A DNA stretch of 64,000 bases from Cyanobium sp. (GCA_014191755.1 BJHE01000008.1:27072-91071), one strand, 5' to 3'. Shown: positions 41,163 to 51,894, numbered from the stretch's first letter. A program made the numbers and translations. Notes: generated by a model from the sequence alone, not told the origin.

Positions 41163-42185
41163 GTGAGCGCCACGATCACCCTCCAGCAGCTCACCGACCA
41201 GCTTCAGGCCCTTGAAGCGGAGGCGGCCGCCGCGATCGGTGCCGCTGCCGACCCGGCCGAGCTGGAGCAGCTGCGGGTGGATTTATTGGGCAAGAAGGGG
41301 CGCCTCTCCGGGGTTCTCGGGGCGATGGGGCGCCTCCCGGGCGAGGAGCGGCCCCAGGTGGGACAGCGGGCGAATGTGCTCAAGGAGCAGGTGCAGAGCC
41401 TGCTGGGGGAGCGCCTCCACCAGCTCCAGTCCTCGGCCCTGGACGATCGCATCGCCCGCGAGACGCTCGATGTGACGGCCCCCTGCCGCTATGTGCCGCC
41501 GGGCCACCGCCATCCCCTACAGGCCACGGTGGAGGAGATCCTCGACATCTTCGCGGGCCTGGGCTACCGGGTGTCCGAAGGGCCGGAGGTGGAAAGCGAT
41601 CACTACAACTTCACCGCCCTGAACATCCCTCCCCACCACCCGGCCCGGGACATGCAGGACACCTTCTATCTGGCGCCAGGAGCCGATGGTGGTGAGCGCC
41701 TGCTGCGGACCCACACCTCGCCGGTTCAGATCCGCCATCTGGAGGCCAATCCGCCGCCGGTGCGCATCGTGGCCCCCGGGCGGGTGTACCGCCGCGACGC
41801 GGTGGACGCCACCCACTCGCCGGTGTTCCATCAGGTGGAGGTGCTCGCCCTCGATGAGGGACTCGACTTCAGCCACCTGCGCGGCACGGTGACCACCTTC
41901 CTGCAGCGTTTCTTCGGGGACCTACCGGTGCGCTTCCGCGCCAGCTACTTCCCCTTCACCGAACCCTCCGCCGAGGTGGATGTGCGGTGGCGAGGCCGCT
42001 GGCTGGAGGTGATGGGCTGCGGGATGGTGGATCCGGCCGTGCTCGAGGGACTGGGTATCGATTCGGAACGCTGGAGCGGCTTCGCGGCGGGGCTAGGAGT
42101 GGAGCGCTTTTGCATGGTGCGCCACGGCATCGATGACATTCGCCGGCTGTATACCAGTGACTTGCGCTTCCTCGAGCAGTTCTAA
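41163..42185 (+). CDS. pheS: Phenylalanyl-tRNA synthetase alpha subunit
   Basis: GTG start; '[37 protein letters not shown]', '[10 protein letters not shown]', '[16 protein letters not shown]'. Confidence 0.96.
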   Translation: MSATITLQQLTDQLQALEAEAAAAIGAAADPAELEQLRVDLLGKKGRLSGVLGAMGRLPGEERPQVGQRANVLKEQVQSLLGERLHQLQSSALDDRIARETLDVTAPCRYVPPGHRHPLQATVEEILDIFAGLGYRVSEGPEVESDHYNFTALNIPPHHPARDMQDTFYLAPGADGGERLLRTHTSPVQIRHLEANPPPVRIVAPGRVYRRDAVDATHSPVFHQVEVLALDEGLDFSHLRGTVTTFLQRFFGDLPVRFRASYFPFTEPSAEVDVRWRGRWLEVMGCGMVDPAVLEGLGIDSERWSGFAAGLGVERFCMVRHGIDDIRRLYTSDLRFLEQF

Positions 42186-42540
42186 GCAACCGGACCCCAT
42201 AGGCAGATTGGCGGCAATGCTCAGGCCCAAAAGTGCGAAGCAATTGCGAGAGTCAATTCATTCGCTCACAAATAGCCAGTTGTCGCCACTATCACCGATT
42301 AAAGCAAGTTCGACCCAGGGATGCTTCGCTGCCATGCATTCAACGTTTAGCCTCTGAACACGACGATCACAAGCCCCACTTCAAGCTGGGTTCTGATGCC
42401 AAGGTGAACCCTGGACTCCAGTGTATTCAAACCATCCTTTGGCAAACGGAATGGATGGAGCCGATCAACTTCAGGCTTGGCGCGGGGCGGGTGCTGCCAT
42501 CCCCTGCTTCCCTAGACTTTCCCTACCTGCTCCATCACCT

Positions 42541-43461
42541 CTGTCCCGCGTCGGCCTGATCGTCAACGACGGCAAGGCCCTGGCCCTGGCCACCGCCGCC
42601 ACCATCGAAGCTCGGCTCGAGGCAGCCGGCATGGAGGTGGTGCGTGTGAGCAGTGCTGGCGGTGTGGTGGGCTTCGCCAATCCCGATCAGCACCTGCGCG
42701 CCAAGGGCTACACCGCTTGCGTGCCGGCCAGCTTCGATGCGTCCATGCCCCTGGCCCTGGTGCTCGGCGGCGACGGAACCGTGCTCTCGGCCGCCCGCCA
42801 GACGGCACCGATCGGCGTACCGATCCTCACGATCAACACCGGCCATCTGGGCTTCCTGGCCGAGGCCTACCTCAAGGATCTGGAGGGTGTGCTCGACCAG
42901 GTGATCGCCGGCGATTGGACGGTGGAGGAACGCTCGATGCTGGTGGTGAGCGTGATGCGGGGCGAGCAGCGTCGCTGGGAGGTGCTCTGCCTCAACGAGA
43001 TGGCCCTCCACCGCGAGCCGCTCACCAGCATGTGCCACTTCGAGATCGCGATCGGCCGCCATGCCCCGGTGGACATCGCCGCCGACGGGGTGATCCTCTC
43101 CAGCCCGACCGGCTCCACGGCCTATGCCCTCAGCGCCGGCGGTCCGGTGATCACGCCCGACTGCCCGGTGCTGCAACTCACGCCGATCGCGGCCCACTCC
43201 CTGGCGTCGCGGGCCCTGGTGTTCAGCGACCGGGAGCCGGTCACGGTGTTTCCGGCCACGCCCGAGCGGCTGATGATGGTGGTGGATGGCAGCGCCGGCT
43301 GCTACGTATGGCCCGAGGATCGGGTGCTGGTGCGGCGCAGCGAACACCCGGTGCGCTTCGTGCGCCTGGCCGACCATGAATTCTTCCAGGTGCTCCGCAA
43401 CAAGTTGGGCTGGGGGCTGCCCCATGTGGCCAAGCCGGGCAATGTCCAGGAGCTTTCATGA
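42541..43461 (+). CDS. nadK: NAD kinase
   Basis: '[24 protein letters not shown]', '[12 protein letters not shown]', 'INTGHLGFL', '[22 protein letters not shown]'; start uncertain (CTG 42541 or upstream in-frame ATG). Confidence 0.9.
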   Translation: MSRVGLIVNDGKALALATAATIEARLEAAGMEVVRVSSAGGVVGFANPDQHLRAKGYTACVPASFDASMPLALVLGGDGTVLSAARQTAPIGVPILTINTGHLGFLAEAYLKDLEGVLDQVIAGDWTVEERSMLVVSVMRGEQRRWEVLCLNEMALHREPLTSMCHFEIAIGRHAPVDIAADGVILSSPTGSTAYALSAGGPVITPDCPVLQLTPIAAHSLASRALVFSDREPVTVFPATPERLMMVVDGSAGCYVWPEDRVLVRRSEHPVRFVRLADHEFFQVLRNKLGWGLPHVAKPGNVQELS

Positions 43462-44195
43462 CGGCCGCCAATGCTCCGGGATGGGGACGGCGCGCCAGGC
43501 CGGAGGCCGGGTCGATTGTGCTGCTGGTCGGCGGCCAAGCCGAAGCCTTAGCACCACGTCTCGAACTTTCCGGCCATCGGCCGATGGCGCTGGAGCCCGA
43601 GGAATCTGGCGCCTGCCCCCAGCCCCAGGCGGTGATCGTGGCCCCTGATCAAGAAGGGGAAATCGCCCGGCTGCGCCAACGCTTCTCCGGGGTGCCTCTG
43701 CTGCTGGGCGTCGCCAGCGACAGCGTGGAGGGAAGGATCCGCTGCCTGGCCAGCGGCGCCGACGATTACTGGCTCACCTCCGTAGGAGCCAGTGACCTGC
43801 TCACCCGGCTGAGACTGCACCTGGGTCTGAGCCGCGGCCCCGGCCCCGTGGCGGAACCGATCACCGAGCGACTCCAGTGGGCCGACCTAGTGGTGACTCC
43901 CGCCTCGCAGCTGGTGCAGCGGGGAATGCGGACCGTGGCCCTCACCACCCGGGAGTTCGACCTGCTGCTGCTCCTGCTGCGGGAACGGGGACGGGTGGTG
44001 AGCCGCGAGCGGATCCTGAAGGAGGTCTGGCTGGGGGAAACGGCCGCCGCCAGCAACGTGATCGAGGTCTACGTGCGTTACATCCGCCAGAAGCTCGAGG
44101 AAGGCGGCGAACGACGCCTGATCCATACGGTGCGGGGCCAGGGCTACTGCCTGGGGGAGAGGCTGCCGGAGCGGGAAGCTGGGCTACTGCCATGA
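43458..44195 (+). CDS. OmpR/PhoB-type winged-helix regulator with degenerate receiver domain
   Basis: C-terminal '[68 protein letters not shown]'; receiver-like N-terminus retains '[10 protein letters not shown]' but lacks acidic pair, phosphoacceptor Asp and Lys. Confidence 0.85.
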   Translation: MTAANAPGWGRRARPEAGSIVLLVGGQAEALAPRLELSGHRPMALEPEESGACPQPQAVIVAPDQEGEIARLRQRFSGVPLLLGVASDSVEGRIRCLASGADDYWLTSVGASDLLTRLRLHLGLSRGPGPVAEPITERLQWADLVVTPASQLVQRGMRTVALTTREFDLLLLLLRERGRVVSRERILKEVWLGETAAASNVIEVYVRYIRQKLEEGGERRLIHTVRGQGYCLGERLPEREAGLLP

Positions 44196-44238
44196 AGAGT
44201 GAGGTAGGGCCCTGAAGTACTGGAAAAGGGGAAAGCCG

Positions 44239-44943
44239 GTGCGCCTCAATCCCATCCCCCCGAGCAACGCCGTGATCCCCATGCCAAGCCCGATGCTGAG
44301 CACCCCTATCGGATCCACTGTCCGTGAAGCCCCCCGCCCCTGTGGAAGGGGTTCGATCGACGCGGTTCGGGTGATTCCGGCCCTACTGGTTCCGGGTCTG
44401 CTGGTTCCGGTTCTGGCCGCCCGAGGTGATCAACCCAGCGCTCCACCCCAGCACCTACCCATTGAGGCCCGCTGGTGTCCTGCCGGCGACCCGCCGGGTG
44501 CTTCCCTCCCACTGGGACCGCGGCGCCCCACAGCCACGGCGGGCCCTGACGCCCACCCCACCGTCAAGCCGGACTGCGTGGCGCTGGAGGTGCCGCGCAC
44601 CTGGCACCAATACAGCCTGGGCCTGCAGCTGCGGCCGCCGCTGCCGGTAGGCCGGGGCATGTGGTTCCCCTACCGCCCCGCCCAGGTGGCCCGCTTCTGG
44701 ATGCACCGCACCCCTGAGCCGCTCGACATGGTGTTCGTGCGCAACGGTCGCGTGATCGCCATCGAGCCCGCCGCAGCCCCGTGCATGCAGCTCCCCTGCC
44801 CCAGCTACGGGCCAGATGAGCCGGTGGATGGGGTGCTCGAACTGGCGGCCGGCCAGTCCAGCCAACTCGGCCTGCGGGTGGGTTCGCCCCTGCGGGTGGA
44901 ACTGCTCAGGTCCTTCGGCCCGACAGCACCAGCACCGGATTGA
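44239..44943 (+). CDS. DUF192 domain protein
   Basis: C-terminal 'RGMWFPYRPAQVARFWMHRTPEPLDMVFVRNGRVIAIEPAAAPC...VDGVLELAAGQSSQLGLRVGSPL'. Confidence 0.8.
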   Translation: MRLNPIPPSNAVIPMPSPMLSTPIGSTVREAPRPCGRGSIDAVRVIPALLVPGLLVPVLAARGDQPSAPPQHLPIEARWCPAGDPPGASLPLGPRRPTATAGPDAHPTVKPDCVALEVPRTWHQYSLGLQLRPPLPVGRGMWFPYRPAQVARFWMHRTPEPLDMVFVRNGRVIAIEPAAAPCMQLPCPSYGPDEPVDGVLELAAGQSSQLGLRVGSPLRVELLRSFGPTAPAPD

Positions 44944-46192
44944 GAGGGGCCAAGCGGGTGCCGTCCCCCAGGGGGGCCCCGCGCCACACCTGCAGCTGCC
45001 GGATCGCCACCTGGAGGCCTGCGGTCTCGAGCAACGGCCGCAGCTCGGCCAATGCTTCGAGGGTGGCCAGGGGCACCACCACCACCCCGGCCGGTCGGAG
45101 CCGCTGCAGCACCGCCTCCAACACGTCGCGACGGTCCCGGCCACCGCCGCCGATCAGCACCCGATCCGGATCAGGCAACTGGGCCAGGGCAGCGGGAGCC
45201 GCAGCCTCCACCAGGCCGGCGGGCGCCACCGCCAGCCGTTCCGCATTGGCCGCCAGCAGGGCCGCCGCCCCGGCCCGGCGCTCCACCGCCCAGAGGCGCA
45301 GACCCGGCCGCAGCCGCAGGGCCTCCAGGCCCACCGTGCCCACCCCGGCCCCGATGTCCCAGAGCACCCCCTCAGCGGGAAGATCGAGATCGGCGAGGAG
45401 CTGGATGCGCACCTCCCGTTTGGTCATCAGCCCTGGTTGGTCGTGGTGCTGCAACCAGAGGCCATCGTCGATGCCGAACAGGGGCAGGCTGGCCGGATCC
45501 GGGGCGGGCGGCTCGACGGCCAGGAGCACCACGAGGTGGAGCGGATCGAGATCCTCCGGCAGCGGATCGCTGGCCGCCAGCGACAGCAGGCGCTCGGCGG
45601 GATGGCCCAGCCGTTCGGCCAGCCACACCCCGTAGGCCTCCTCCAGCCCTGAGGCCCGCAGGATGCGGCGCACCTCCTCGGCCCCCCCGCGAGCCGGGTC
45701 CGTGAGCACCACCAGGGCGGGGGGGCGTTGCTGCAGCCGGGCCGCCAGCGCCTCTGGATCACGTCCGTGCAGGCTGACCCAGCTGGCGTCCTGCCAGGGG
45801 CGGCCGATGCGGGCGAAGGCCAGCTGCAAAGAGGTGGGAGCCGGGTGAAAACGGATCCGCTCGGCAGGAAGGTGCTGCAGCAGCAGCCGGCCAATGCCGA
45901 ACCAGAGCGGATCACCGCTGGCCAGCCAAAGCACCCGCCGCCCGGCCTCCAAGGCCGCCAGTACCTGAGGCATCACCTCGAGCGGCCGGTCACTGGCAAG
46001 CCGCTCGGGGCGCTCGGGATGGGGGTTCGATCGCGCGAGATCGACCAGCAGCCGCCGCGGGGCCACAACCAGATCGGCCAGCAGGATCGCCTCCTGCCAT
46101 TGGCGGGAGAGTCCATCCACCCCGGCGGCATCGGTGCCCAGCACCTCCAGCAGCGATCCCTCCAGACCTGCGCCATCACCTCTGCTAGCCAT
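44906..46192 (-). CDS. cobL: Precorrin-6Y C5,15-methyltransferase (CbiE-CbiT type)
   Basis: CbiE part 'VLWLASGDPLWFGIGRLLLQHL' and CbiT part 'GVLWDIGAGVGTVGLEALRLRPGLRLWAVE'. Confidence 0.88.
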   Translation of the reverse strand: MASRGDGAGLEGSLLEVLGTDAAGVDGLSRQWQEAILLADLVVAPRRLLVDLARSNPHPERPERLASDRPLEVMPQVLAALEAGRRVLWLASGDPLWFGIGRLLLQHLPAERIRFHPAPTSLQLAFARIGRPWQDASWVSLHGRDPEALAARLQQRPPALVVLTDPARGGAEEVRRILRASGLEEAYGVWLAERLGHPAERLLSLAASDPLPEDLDPLHLVVLLAVEPPAPDPASLPLFGIDDGLWLQHHDQPGLMTKREVRIQLLADLDLPAEGVLWDIGAGVGTVGLEALRLRPGLRLWAVERRAGAAALLAANAERLAVAPAGLVEAAAPAALAQLPDPDRVLIGGGGRDRRDVLEAVLQRLRPAGVVVVPLATLEALAELRPLLETAGLQVAIRQLQVWRGAPLGDGTRLAPLNPVLVLSGRRT

Positions 46193-46231
46193 GATGCTCC
46201 AGGCAGATCGCCAGCCCATCTCCCTTAGCCC

Positions 46232-46513
46232 ATGACCGATCGTCGCCAGCGGATCCACGCCCTGGTGCTGGCCCTGCTGGCCCGCCAGGAGGAACTCGAA
46301 CTGCTGGACGACGACCATGCCGTGCCGAGAGGAGGGTCCCTCGGGGTAGGGGGGGACCCGGGCAGCTGGCTGGAGCGCAATCGGCGGGTGGTGCGCCGTT
46401 TCCAGGGCCTGGTCCGGACCGCCGTGACCCTCGATGCCCTGATCGAACAGGAGTTGTGCAGCGATCAGCTCGCGGGCGACGGAGACGCGAGGAAGGCCCG
46501 GAACCTCGGATAG
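46232..46513 (+). CDS. Small hypothetical protein
   Basis: 93-aa ORF 'MTDRRQRIHALVLALLARQEELELLDDD...'; overlaps the convergent acyltransferase end. Confidence 0.4.
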   Translation: MTDRRQRIHALVLALLARQEELELLDDDHAVPRGGSLGVGGDPGSWLERNRRVVRRFQGLVRTAVTLDALIEQELCSDQLAGDGDARKARNLG

Positions 46514-48570
46514 AGCAGCCAGGCGCCTGCATTGGTGAGGTGATTGTCGTCGCTGAAAAGCAGGTTGCTGCCGCGGTGGGAGGAGCACTGGTCGGCGTCG
46601 GGGGGGCAGACGCTGTCGAAGGGATCGAACAGGGCCGTACCCGGCACCTCAGCGACCAGCCGCTGGAGGAACGACCTCACCTGATCGGTGGCGGCGATCT
46701 GGGCGGCCCGGGGCTGCTGGACCGGACGGCACTGCGGAGCCTGGGACCAGGAGGGACGGAACCATTCCGGCTGGCAGAGGGTGAGCGGCCCGCTGAGCTT
46801 GGCCTGCGGAACGGTGGGCAAGGGCGCGAAGATCACCATCCCCGCTCCCCGGCTGACCACGGCGGTGCCAAGACGGCGGATGGCGGTGGCATAGGAGGCC
46901 TCGGCCCTCTCCCGGGCAGGTCCCTGCAGGCTCGAGAGGTAACCCGCCAGGTTGGACACCAGCACGATCCGGTCCTCCGGGCGGAGGCGGTCCAGAAGCA
47001 TCTGCTCCATATGGTCGGTGGAGGGCCTGCAGAGGCGGTAGCGCCCTGGGATGGCTGCGCCGTCCTCCCAGCGGGAGAAGTCGGGAACCGGGCAGCCACC
47101 TCGGGCGAGGAAAGCCACGTTGTAGCCGCCGCTGGCCAACAGCTTTCCACCCAGCGGAATGAGCATGTGGGTGTGGCTGTCGCCGACGAAATAAAGGGTG
47201 GGCCGGCCGGGGGAAGCATCCGCACGACAGGCCCGCAGGACATCCTTCTTGGGAATCGGGTCGGTGGGCTCTTGAAAGCAGTGCACCGTGTCCACGGTGG
47301 TGCCATCGATGCGCTTCATGTTCAGCGAACCGCCGACCACATGGCTCCTCTGGCCGGCGAAGATCCGTCCCATCAGGGGACCCTGCAGCCCGAGACTCAC
47401 CACACTGGCCAGCACGGTCATGGCCGGATAGAGCACCCAGGGGTGACCGAGGCCGGTGGGTTGGCCGTAGCGGAAGAGACCTTCCAGGCGATAGGAAAAG
47501 ATGGTGCACAGCGCGATCAACGCCAGCACCGGCAGCAGAGTGAAGGCCGTCAGGCCGATGGTCCAGCGGGCCAACACGATCACAGGCCAGTGCCAGAGGT
47601 AGAGCGAGTAGGACACCGCCCCCAGCATCAGGCTGACGGGGTGGCAGAGGAGCCGCCCGACGCCGCTGGTGGGCTGCAACAGAATGAGCAGAACGGCCGT
47701 GATCGCCGCCACCGCCAGGGTGGTGGCTATGCGCCACGATTCCGGCAGCAACAGCAGCCCCACCATGGCCAAAAGCAGCACCAGGCTCAGGGGGCCCCGC
47801 AACCCAGGGAAAGCCAACCTGCGGCCCAGATCCCTGGCGCTGCCCCCACCACGGTGGAGGAGATAAGCCCCGCAGCCCGCCGCCAGCTCCCAGAAACGGG
47901 CAGGGGTGAGGAAGAAGGCCCGCTCGGACTGCCCATTGAGGCTCAACCCTACGAACAGCGCCAGGGAGACCGTCACCACCAGCAAGCTGACAATCTTCAG
48001 CCGGCGTAGACCTCCTCCAGCAGCCCCGGCCACACCCAGCCCACAAAGCAGCAGGATGGCCGGCCAGACAAAATAGAACTGTTCCTCCACGCCGAGGGAC
48101 CAGGTGTGCATAAAAATATTAAAATAATTATCACCAGCGAAGTAGCCAGTTCCCTGTCTCAGCAGATACAAATTGGAGACGCCGAAGATCGCCGCTGTTC
48201 CGGTCCGCATAATTGGCGCATAAAAATCATCGAGCGGCGAAGAAAACAGGGAAAAAAGAATCGAAACAACCACGATGTTGACCACTAGGGCCGGCAGTAG
48301 ACGTCGCACCCGGCGGCCATAGAAGCGGGCCAGGAACTGCCAGCGGCTGCCATCCTCACGGGCCAACAGCGAGGATGTGACCACATAGCCGGAAATCACA
48401 AAAAAGATATCAACTCCTAAGAATCCACCGGGCAACAAGCGCTCATTCAGATGGTTGATCAGCACAGCAACCACCGCCACAGCCCGGAGGCCATCAATCT
48501 CTGGCCGATAGGCCGGGGACCGCTTCGGAACTACTAAGAAACGATTGAATACGTGCATAAAATTATTCAC
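46465..48570 (-). CDS. OafA-type acyltransferase 3 with C-terminal SGNH-like domain
   Basis: 'YRPEIDGLRAVAVVAVLINHLNERLLPGGFLGVDIFFVISGYVVTSSLL', C-term 'TLYFVGDSHTHMLIPLG' and 'SSHRGSNLLFSDDNHLTNAGAWLL'. Confidence 0.93.
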   Translation of the reverse strand: MNNFMHVFNRFLVVPKRSPAYRPEIDGLRAVAVVAVLINHLNERLLPGGFLGVDIFFVISGYVVTSSLLAREDGSRWQFLARFYGRRVRRLLPALVVNIVVVSILFSLFSSPLDDFYAPIMRTGTAAIFGVSNLYLLRQGTGYFAGDNYFNIFMHTWSLGVEEQFYFVWPAILLLCGLGVAGAAGGGLRRLKIVSLLVVTVSLALFVGLSLNGQSERAFFLTPARFWELAAGCGAYLLHRGGGSARDLGRRLAFPGLRGPLSLVLLLAMVGLLLLPESWRIATTLAVAAITAVLLILLQPTSGVGRLLCHPVSLMLGAVSYSLYLWHWPVIVLARWTIGLTAFTLLPVLALIALCTIFSYRLEGLFRYGQPTGLGHPWVLYPAMTVLASVVSLGLQGPLMGRIFAGQRSHVVGGSLNMKRIDGTTVDTVHCFQEPTDPIPKKDVLRACRADASPGRPTLYFVGDSHTHMLIPLGGKLLASGGYNVAFLARGGCPVPDFSRWEDGAAIPGRYRLCRPSTDHMEQMLLDRLRPEDRIVLVSNLAGYLSSLQGPARERAEASYATAIRRLGTAVVSRGAGMVIFAPLPTVPQAKLSGPLTLCQPEWFRPSWSQAPQCRPVQQPRAAQIAATDQVRSFLQRLVAEVPGTALFDPFDSVCPPDADQCSSHRGSNLLFSDDNHLTNAGAWLLYPRFRAFLASPSPAS

Positions 48571-48694
48571 GAAGGCGGACGTATAGCGCCAAGATTAACA
48601 GTGATCCTCCCAAGCCGGCGACACCCCCAATCCATGGGCGCCGCCCGGAGCCCCCGCCAGCCTCTGACAAGCTGGGGCGAGCGTTCTGATCACG

Positions 48695-51226
48695 ATGCCG
48701 CCGTTCGGCCTCTCCGCCCTCCGGAATTTGGGCCGAAGCGGTCCTGAAGCCTCAAGCGCGCCTCGAGCCACCTGGCAGCGGCCCTTCGGCCTCGGCTGGG
48801 AGCGGCCCTACACGGTGCGCTACGCCAGCAACCTCGACGACGGGCCCAATCACGGGGCACCCCTGGGGGGGTTCGGCGCCGGCTGCATCGGCCGCGGCCC
48901 TGATGGCGCCTTCAATCTTTGGCACCTCGATGGCGGTGAGCACTGGTTCGGCACCCTGCCCGACTGCCAGTTCGCCCTGTTCGAGCACGACGGCCAACGG
49001 ATCAAGGCCCATGCCCTGGCCACCGCCCCCCTGCGGGACGACTCCCGACCGGATGCCCCCCAGCCGCCCCTGGCGGCCTGGAGCTGGTACCCCGCCAGCA
49101 CCCCCGAACAGAGCAGCGGCACCTACAGCGCCCGCTACCCCTGCAGCACCTTCCACTACACGAACGTCTTTGCGGCGCAGGTGAGCTGTGAGGCCTTCAG
49201 CCCAATTCTTCCCGGTGATTACCAGCGCACCAGCTACCCGGTGGCGGTGTTCCGCTGGAGCTTCAGCAACCCCACCGCCGCCCCGCTTGATCTCTCGCTG
49301 CTGCTGAGCTGGCGCAACACGGTCGGCTGGTTCACCAACACCGACCCGGCCGCCGCCGTGCACTTCCGTGACGACGGCAGCCCCGAACACAACTACGTGC
49401 CGGCGATCGGCCGCAGCCGGGGACAACGCAACCGCAAGCTGGATGCACCGGGCCTGAAGGGCGTGCTGCTGGAAGGGGAGCAGGCCGAGCCCTTGGCCGA
49501 GGGCCAGGGCCAGTGGTGCCTGGCGGTGCCCGACGAGGCCGCCCTGGCTCATCCAGGCCTGGAGATCATGCGCTGCAGCCGCTGGAATCCAACTGACGAT
49601 GGCGGCGAGCTCTGGAACTCCTTCGGCCGTGAGGGCTCGATCCCCGAGAGCGACAACGACCGCCGCAGCGCCGACCACGACCACGCCAGCGCCGCCCTGG
49701 CGGTGCGCTTCCGGCTCGAACCGGGCCAGAGCCTGGAGTTGCCGGTGGTGATCAGCTGGGACCTGCCGGTGACGAGCTTCGCCACCGGCACCCGCGCCCT
49801 GCGCCGCTACACCGACGTCTTCGGCAGCAGCGGCGACAACGCCACCGCCATCGCAGCCGAAGCCCTGGCGGACTGGCGCAGCTGGCGGGAGGCCATCGAC
49901 AGCTGGCAGAAGCCGGTGGTGGAGCGCGCCGACCTGCCGGATCCCCTGCGCATGGCCCTGCTCAATGAGCTCTACGACCTGGCCAGTGGCGGCAGCCTCT
50001 GGACCGCCGCCACGCCGCAGGATCCGGTGGGACGCTTCGGGGTGCTCGAGTGCCTCGACTACGCCTGGTACGAGAGCCTCGATGTGCGGCTCTACGGCTC
50101 CTTCGCCCTGCTGCAGCTCTGGCCGGAACTCGACAAGGCGGTGCTGCGCGATTTCGCCCGGGCGATCCCGGCGGCCGATCCCACCCCCCGGCCGATCGGC
50201 TGGTACTTCACCCAGGGCCGCGGACGGGTGGAGGCCCCCCGCAAGCTGGCCGGCGCCACCCCCCACGATCTGGGCGCGCCGAATGAGCGCCCCTTCGACG
50301 CCACCAATTACACCGCCTACCAGGACTGCAACCTCTGGAAGGATCTGGCCAGCGACTTTGTGCTGCAGGTGTGGCGCAGCTTCCGCCTGGCCCCCAGCGG
50401 CGAAGACCTGCGCTTCCTGGCCGAATGCTGGCCCGCGGCCCTGATGGCCCTGCGCTACCTCAAACAATTCGACGCCAACAACGACGGCCTGCCCGACAAC
50501 GGCGGCGCCCCCGACCAGACCTTCGACGACTGGCCCCTGCAGGGCGTGAGCGCCTACTGCGGCGCCCTCTGGATCGCGGCCCTGGAGGCTGCCCTGGCCA
50601 TGGGCCAGCGCCTGCAGCTGGAGCTAGGCCTCGACACCAGCGCCGAACAGCGCGAGTTCGGGGGCTGGCTGGAGCAGAGCCGATCCAACTTCGATGCCCT
50701 GCTCTGGAACGGCGAGTTTTACAAGATCGATGCCGAGAGCGGCACACCGGTAGTGATGGCCGACCAGCTCTGCGGCGACTTCTACGCCCGCCTGCTGGGG
50801 CTACCCCCCGTGGTGGCGGACGATCGCGCCCGCTCCTCCCTCAAGGCGGTGAAGGAAGCCTGCTTCGAAAGCTTCCACGGCGGCCAGCTGGGGGTGGCCA
50901 ACGGCCTGCGCCGCGATGGCACCCCCCTCGACCCCAATGGCACCCACCCCCTGGAGGTGTGGACCGGCATCAACTTCGGCCTTGCGGCCTATTACCGCCT
51001 GATGGGTGACGGTGACACGGCTCTGGCGATCTGCAGCGCCGTGGTGCATCAGGTGTACACAGGCGGCCTGCAGTTCCGCACCCCTGAAGCGATCACGGCC
51101 GTGCACACCTTCCGCGCCTGCCACTACCTGCGGGCCATGGCGATCTGGGCCCTCTGGGCCACCCACACCGGCTGGCAGGCAATCCCGGGGGCGGAACGGC
51201 AACCCATCGCTGGAAGGCAACCATGA
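48695..51226 (+). CDS. GH116-family glycosidase (GBA2/glucosylceramidase-like)
   Basis: 'GAPLGGFGAGCIGRGPDGAFNLWHLDGGEHW', 'LLSWRNTVGWFT', 'DNNGLPDN..DQTFDDWPLQGVSAYCGALWIAALEA' type motif, 'GTHPLEVWTGINFGLAAYY'. Confidence 0.88.
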   Translation: MPPFGLSALRNLGRSGPEASSAPRATWQRPFGLGWERPYTVRYASNLDDGPNHGAPLGGFGAGCIGRGPDGAFNLWHLDGGEHWFGTLPDCQFALFEHDGQRIKAHALATAPLRDDSRPDAPQPPLAAWSWYPASTPEQSSGTYSARYPCSTFHYTNVFAAQVSCEAFSPILPGDYQRTSYPVAVFRWSFSNPTAAPLDLSLLLSWRNTVGWFTNTDPAAAVHFRDDGSPEHNYVPAIGRSRGQRNRKLDAPGLKGVLLEGEQAEPLAEGQGQWCLAVPDEAALAHPGLEIMRCSRWNPTDDGGELWNSFGREGSIPESDNDRRSADHDHASAALAVRFRLEPGQSLELPVVISWDLPVTSFATGTRALRRYTDVFGSSGDNATAIAAEALADWRSWREAIDSWQKPVVERADLPDPLRMALLNELYDLASGGSLWTAATPQDPVGRFGVLECLDYAWYESLDVRLYGSFALLQLWPELDKAVLRDFARAIPAADPTPRPIGWYFTQGRGRVEAPRKLAGATPHDLGAPNERPFDATNYTAYQDCNLWKDLASDFVLQVWRSFRLAPSGEDLRFLAECWPAALMALRYLKQFDANNDGLPDNGGAPDQTFDDWPLQGVSAYCGALWIAALEAALAMGQRLQLELGLDTSAEQREFGGWLEQSRSNFDALLWNGEFYKIDAESGTPVVMADQLCGDFYARLLGLPPVVADDRARSSLKAVKEACFESFHGGQLGVANGLRRDGTPLDPNGTHPLEVWTGINFGLAAYYRLMGDGDTALAICSAVVHQVYTGGLQFRTPEAITAVHTFRACHYLRAMAIWALWATHTGWQAIPGAERQPIAGRQP

Positions 51227-51894
51227 CAGCATCTCGCGAGTCCAGATACCGGCATGGCTCCCCAGGCCCCCACGTGCCTTCCAGCCCGGCACCGCACCAC
51301 CAAGGCAGACCCCGCGTCGGAATCCAACCAGCCCGCACTGGTGCGATGCCGCTGCAGGAGCTCAGCCTGGGAGGCGCCCTACTCCGTTGCCTGATCGGCC
51401 TGGTGGTGATCACCCTGCTGAGCCTGGGCCTCTTCCCTCTGACAGCGGCTCCGGCCTGGGCCCTGATTCACGCCCACCCGGACGAAACCACGGCCACCGG
51501 GGTGGTGCGCAGCCTCGAGAGCCTGCGCGACCTCGACTACCAGAGCTGGCAGGTGGTGGCCTACCGCGAAGGTCCGCCGCGGCCTCAGGCGCCGATCACC
51601 CTGCGGATCGTGAGCTACCCCGGTCGGGTGAGGCTGGATCACCCCACACCGCTGCTGGTGACCGGTGGCAGACGCCTCTGGGAGCTGGCCGACACCACCT
51701 TGAGCAGCCCGAAGCTTGCCGGCGATGGTCGGGCCGCCGCGGCCGAGTTCGACCTCACCCCCCTGCTGGCCGACCTCGAAAACAACCGCCCCCTGCGGCT
51801 GGAGCTGCCTGGGGTGTTCACCGAGCTGCCGGTTCCCCCCTACGTGGTGAAGGAATGGCGAAGCCTGCCCGGTTGGAGCGAAAAGGCCGCATGA
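51223..51894 (+). CDS. DUF3122-like exported protein
   Basis: ATGA overlap with the GH116 gene; 'ALIHAHPDETTATGVVRSLESLRDLDYQSWQVVAYREGPP', N-terminal hydrophobic segment. Confidence 0.7.
   Translation: MTASRESRYRHGSPGPHVPSSPAPHHQGRPRVGIQPARTGAMPLQELSLGGALLRCLIGLVVITLLSLGLFPLTAAPAWALIHAHPDETTATGVVRSLESLRDLDYQSWQVVAYREGPPRPQAPITLRIVSYPGRVRLDHPTPLLVTGGRRLWELADTTLSSPKLAGDGRAAAAEFDLTPLLADLENNRPLRLELPGVFTELPVPPYVVKEWRSLPGWSEKAA

Noticed and set aside
46456-48009. 517-aa plus-strand ORF
   Set aside because: Antisense to the OafA-type acyltransferase; no domain signal
48752-50467. 571-aa minus-strand ORF
   Set aside because: Antisense shadow of the GH116 gene; no recognisable domain, biased composition
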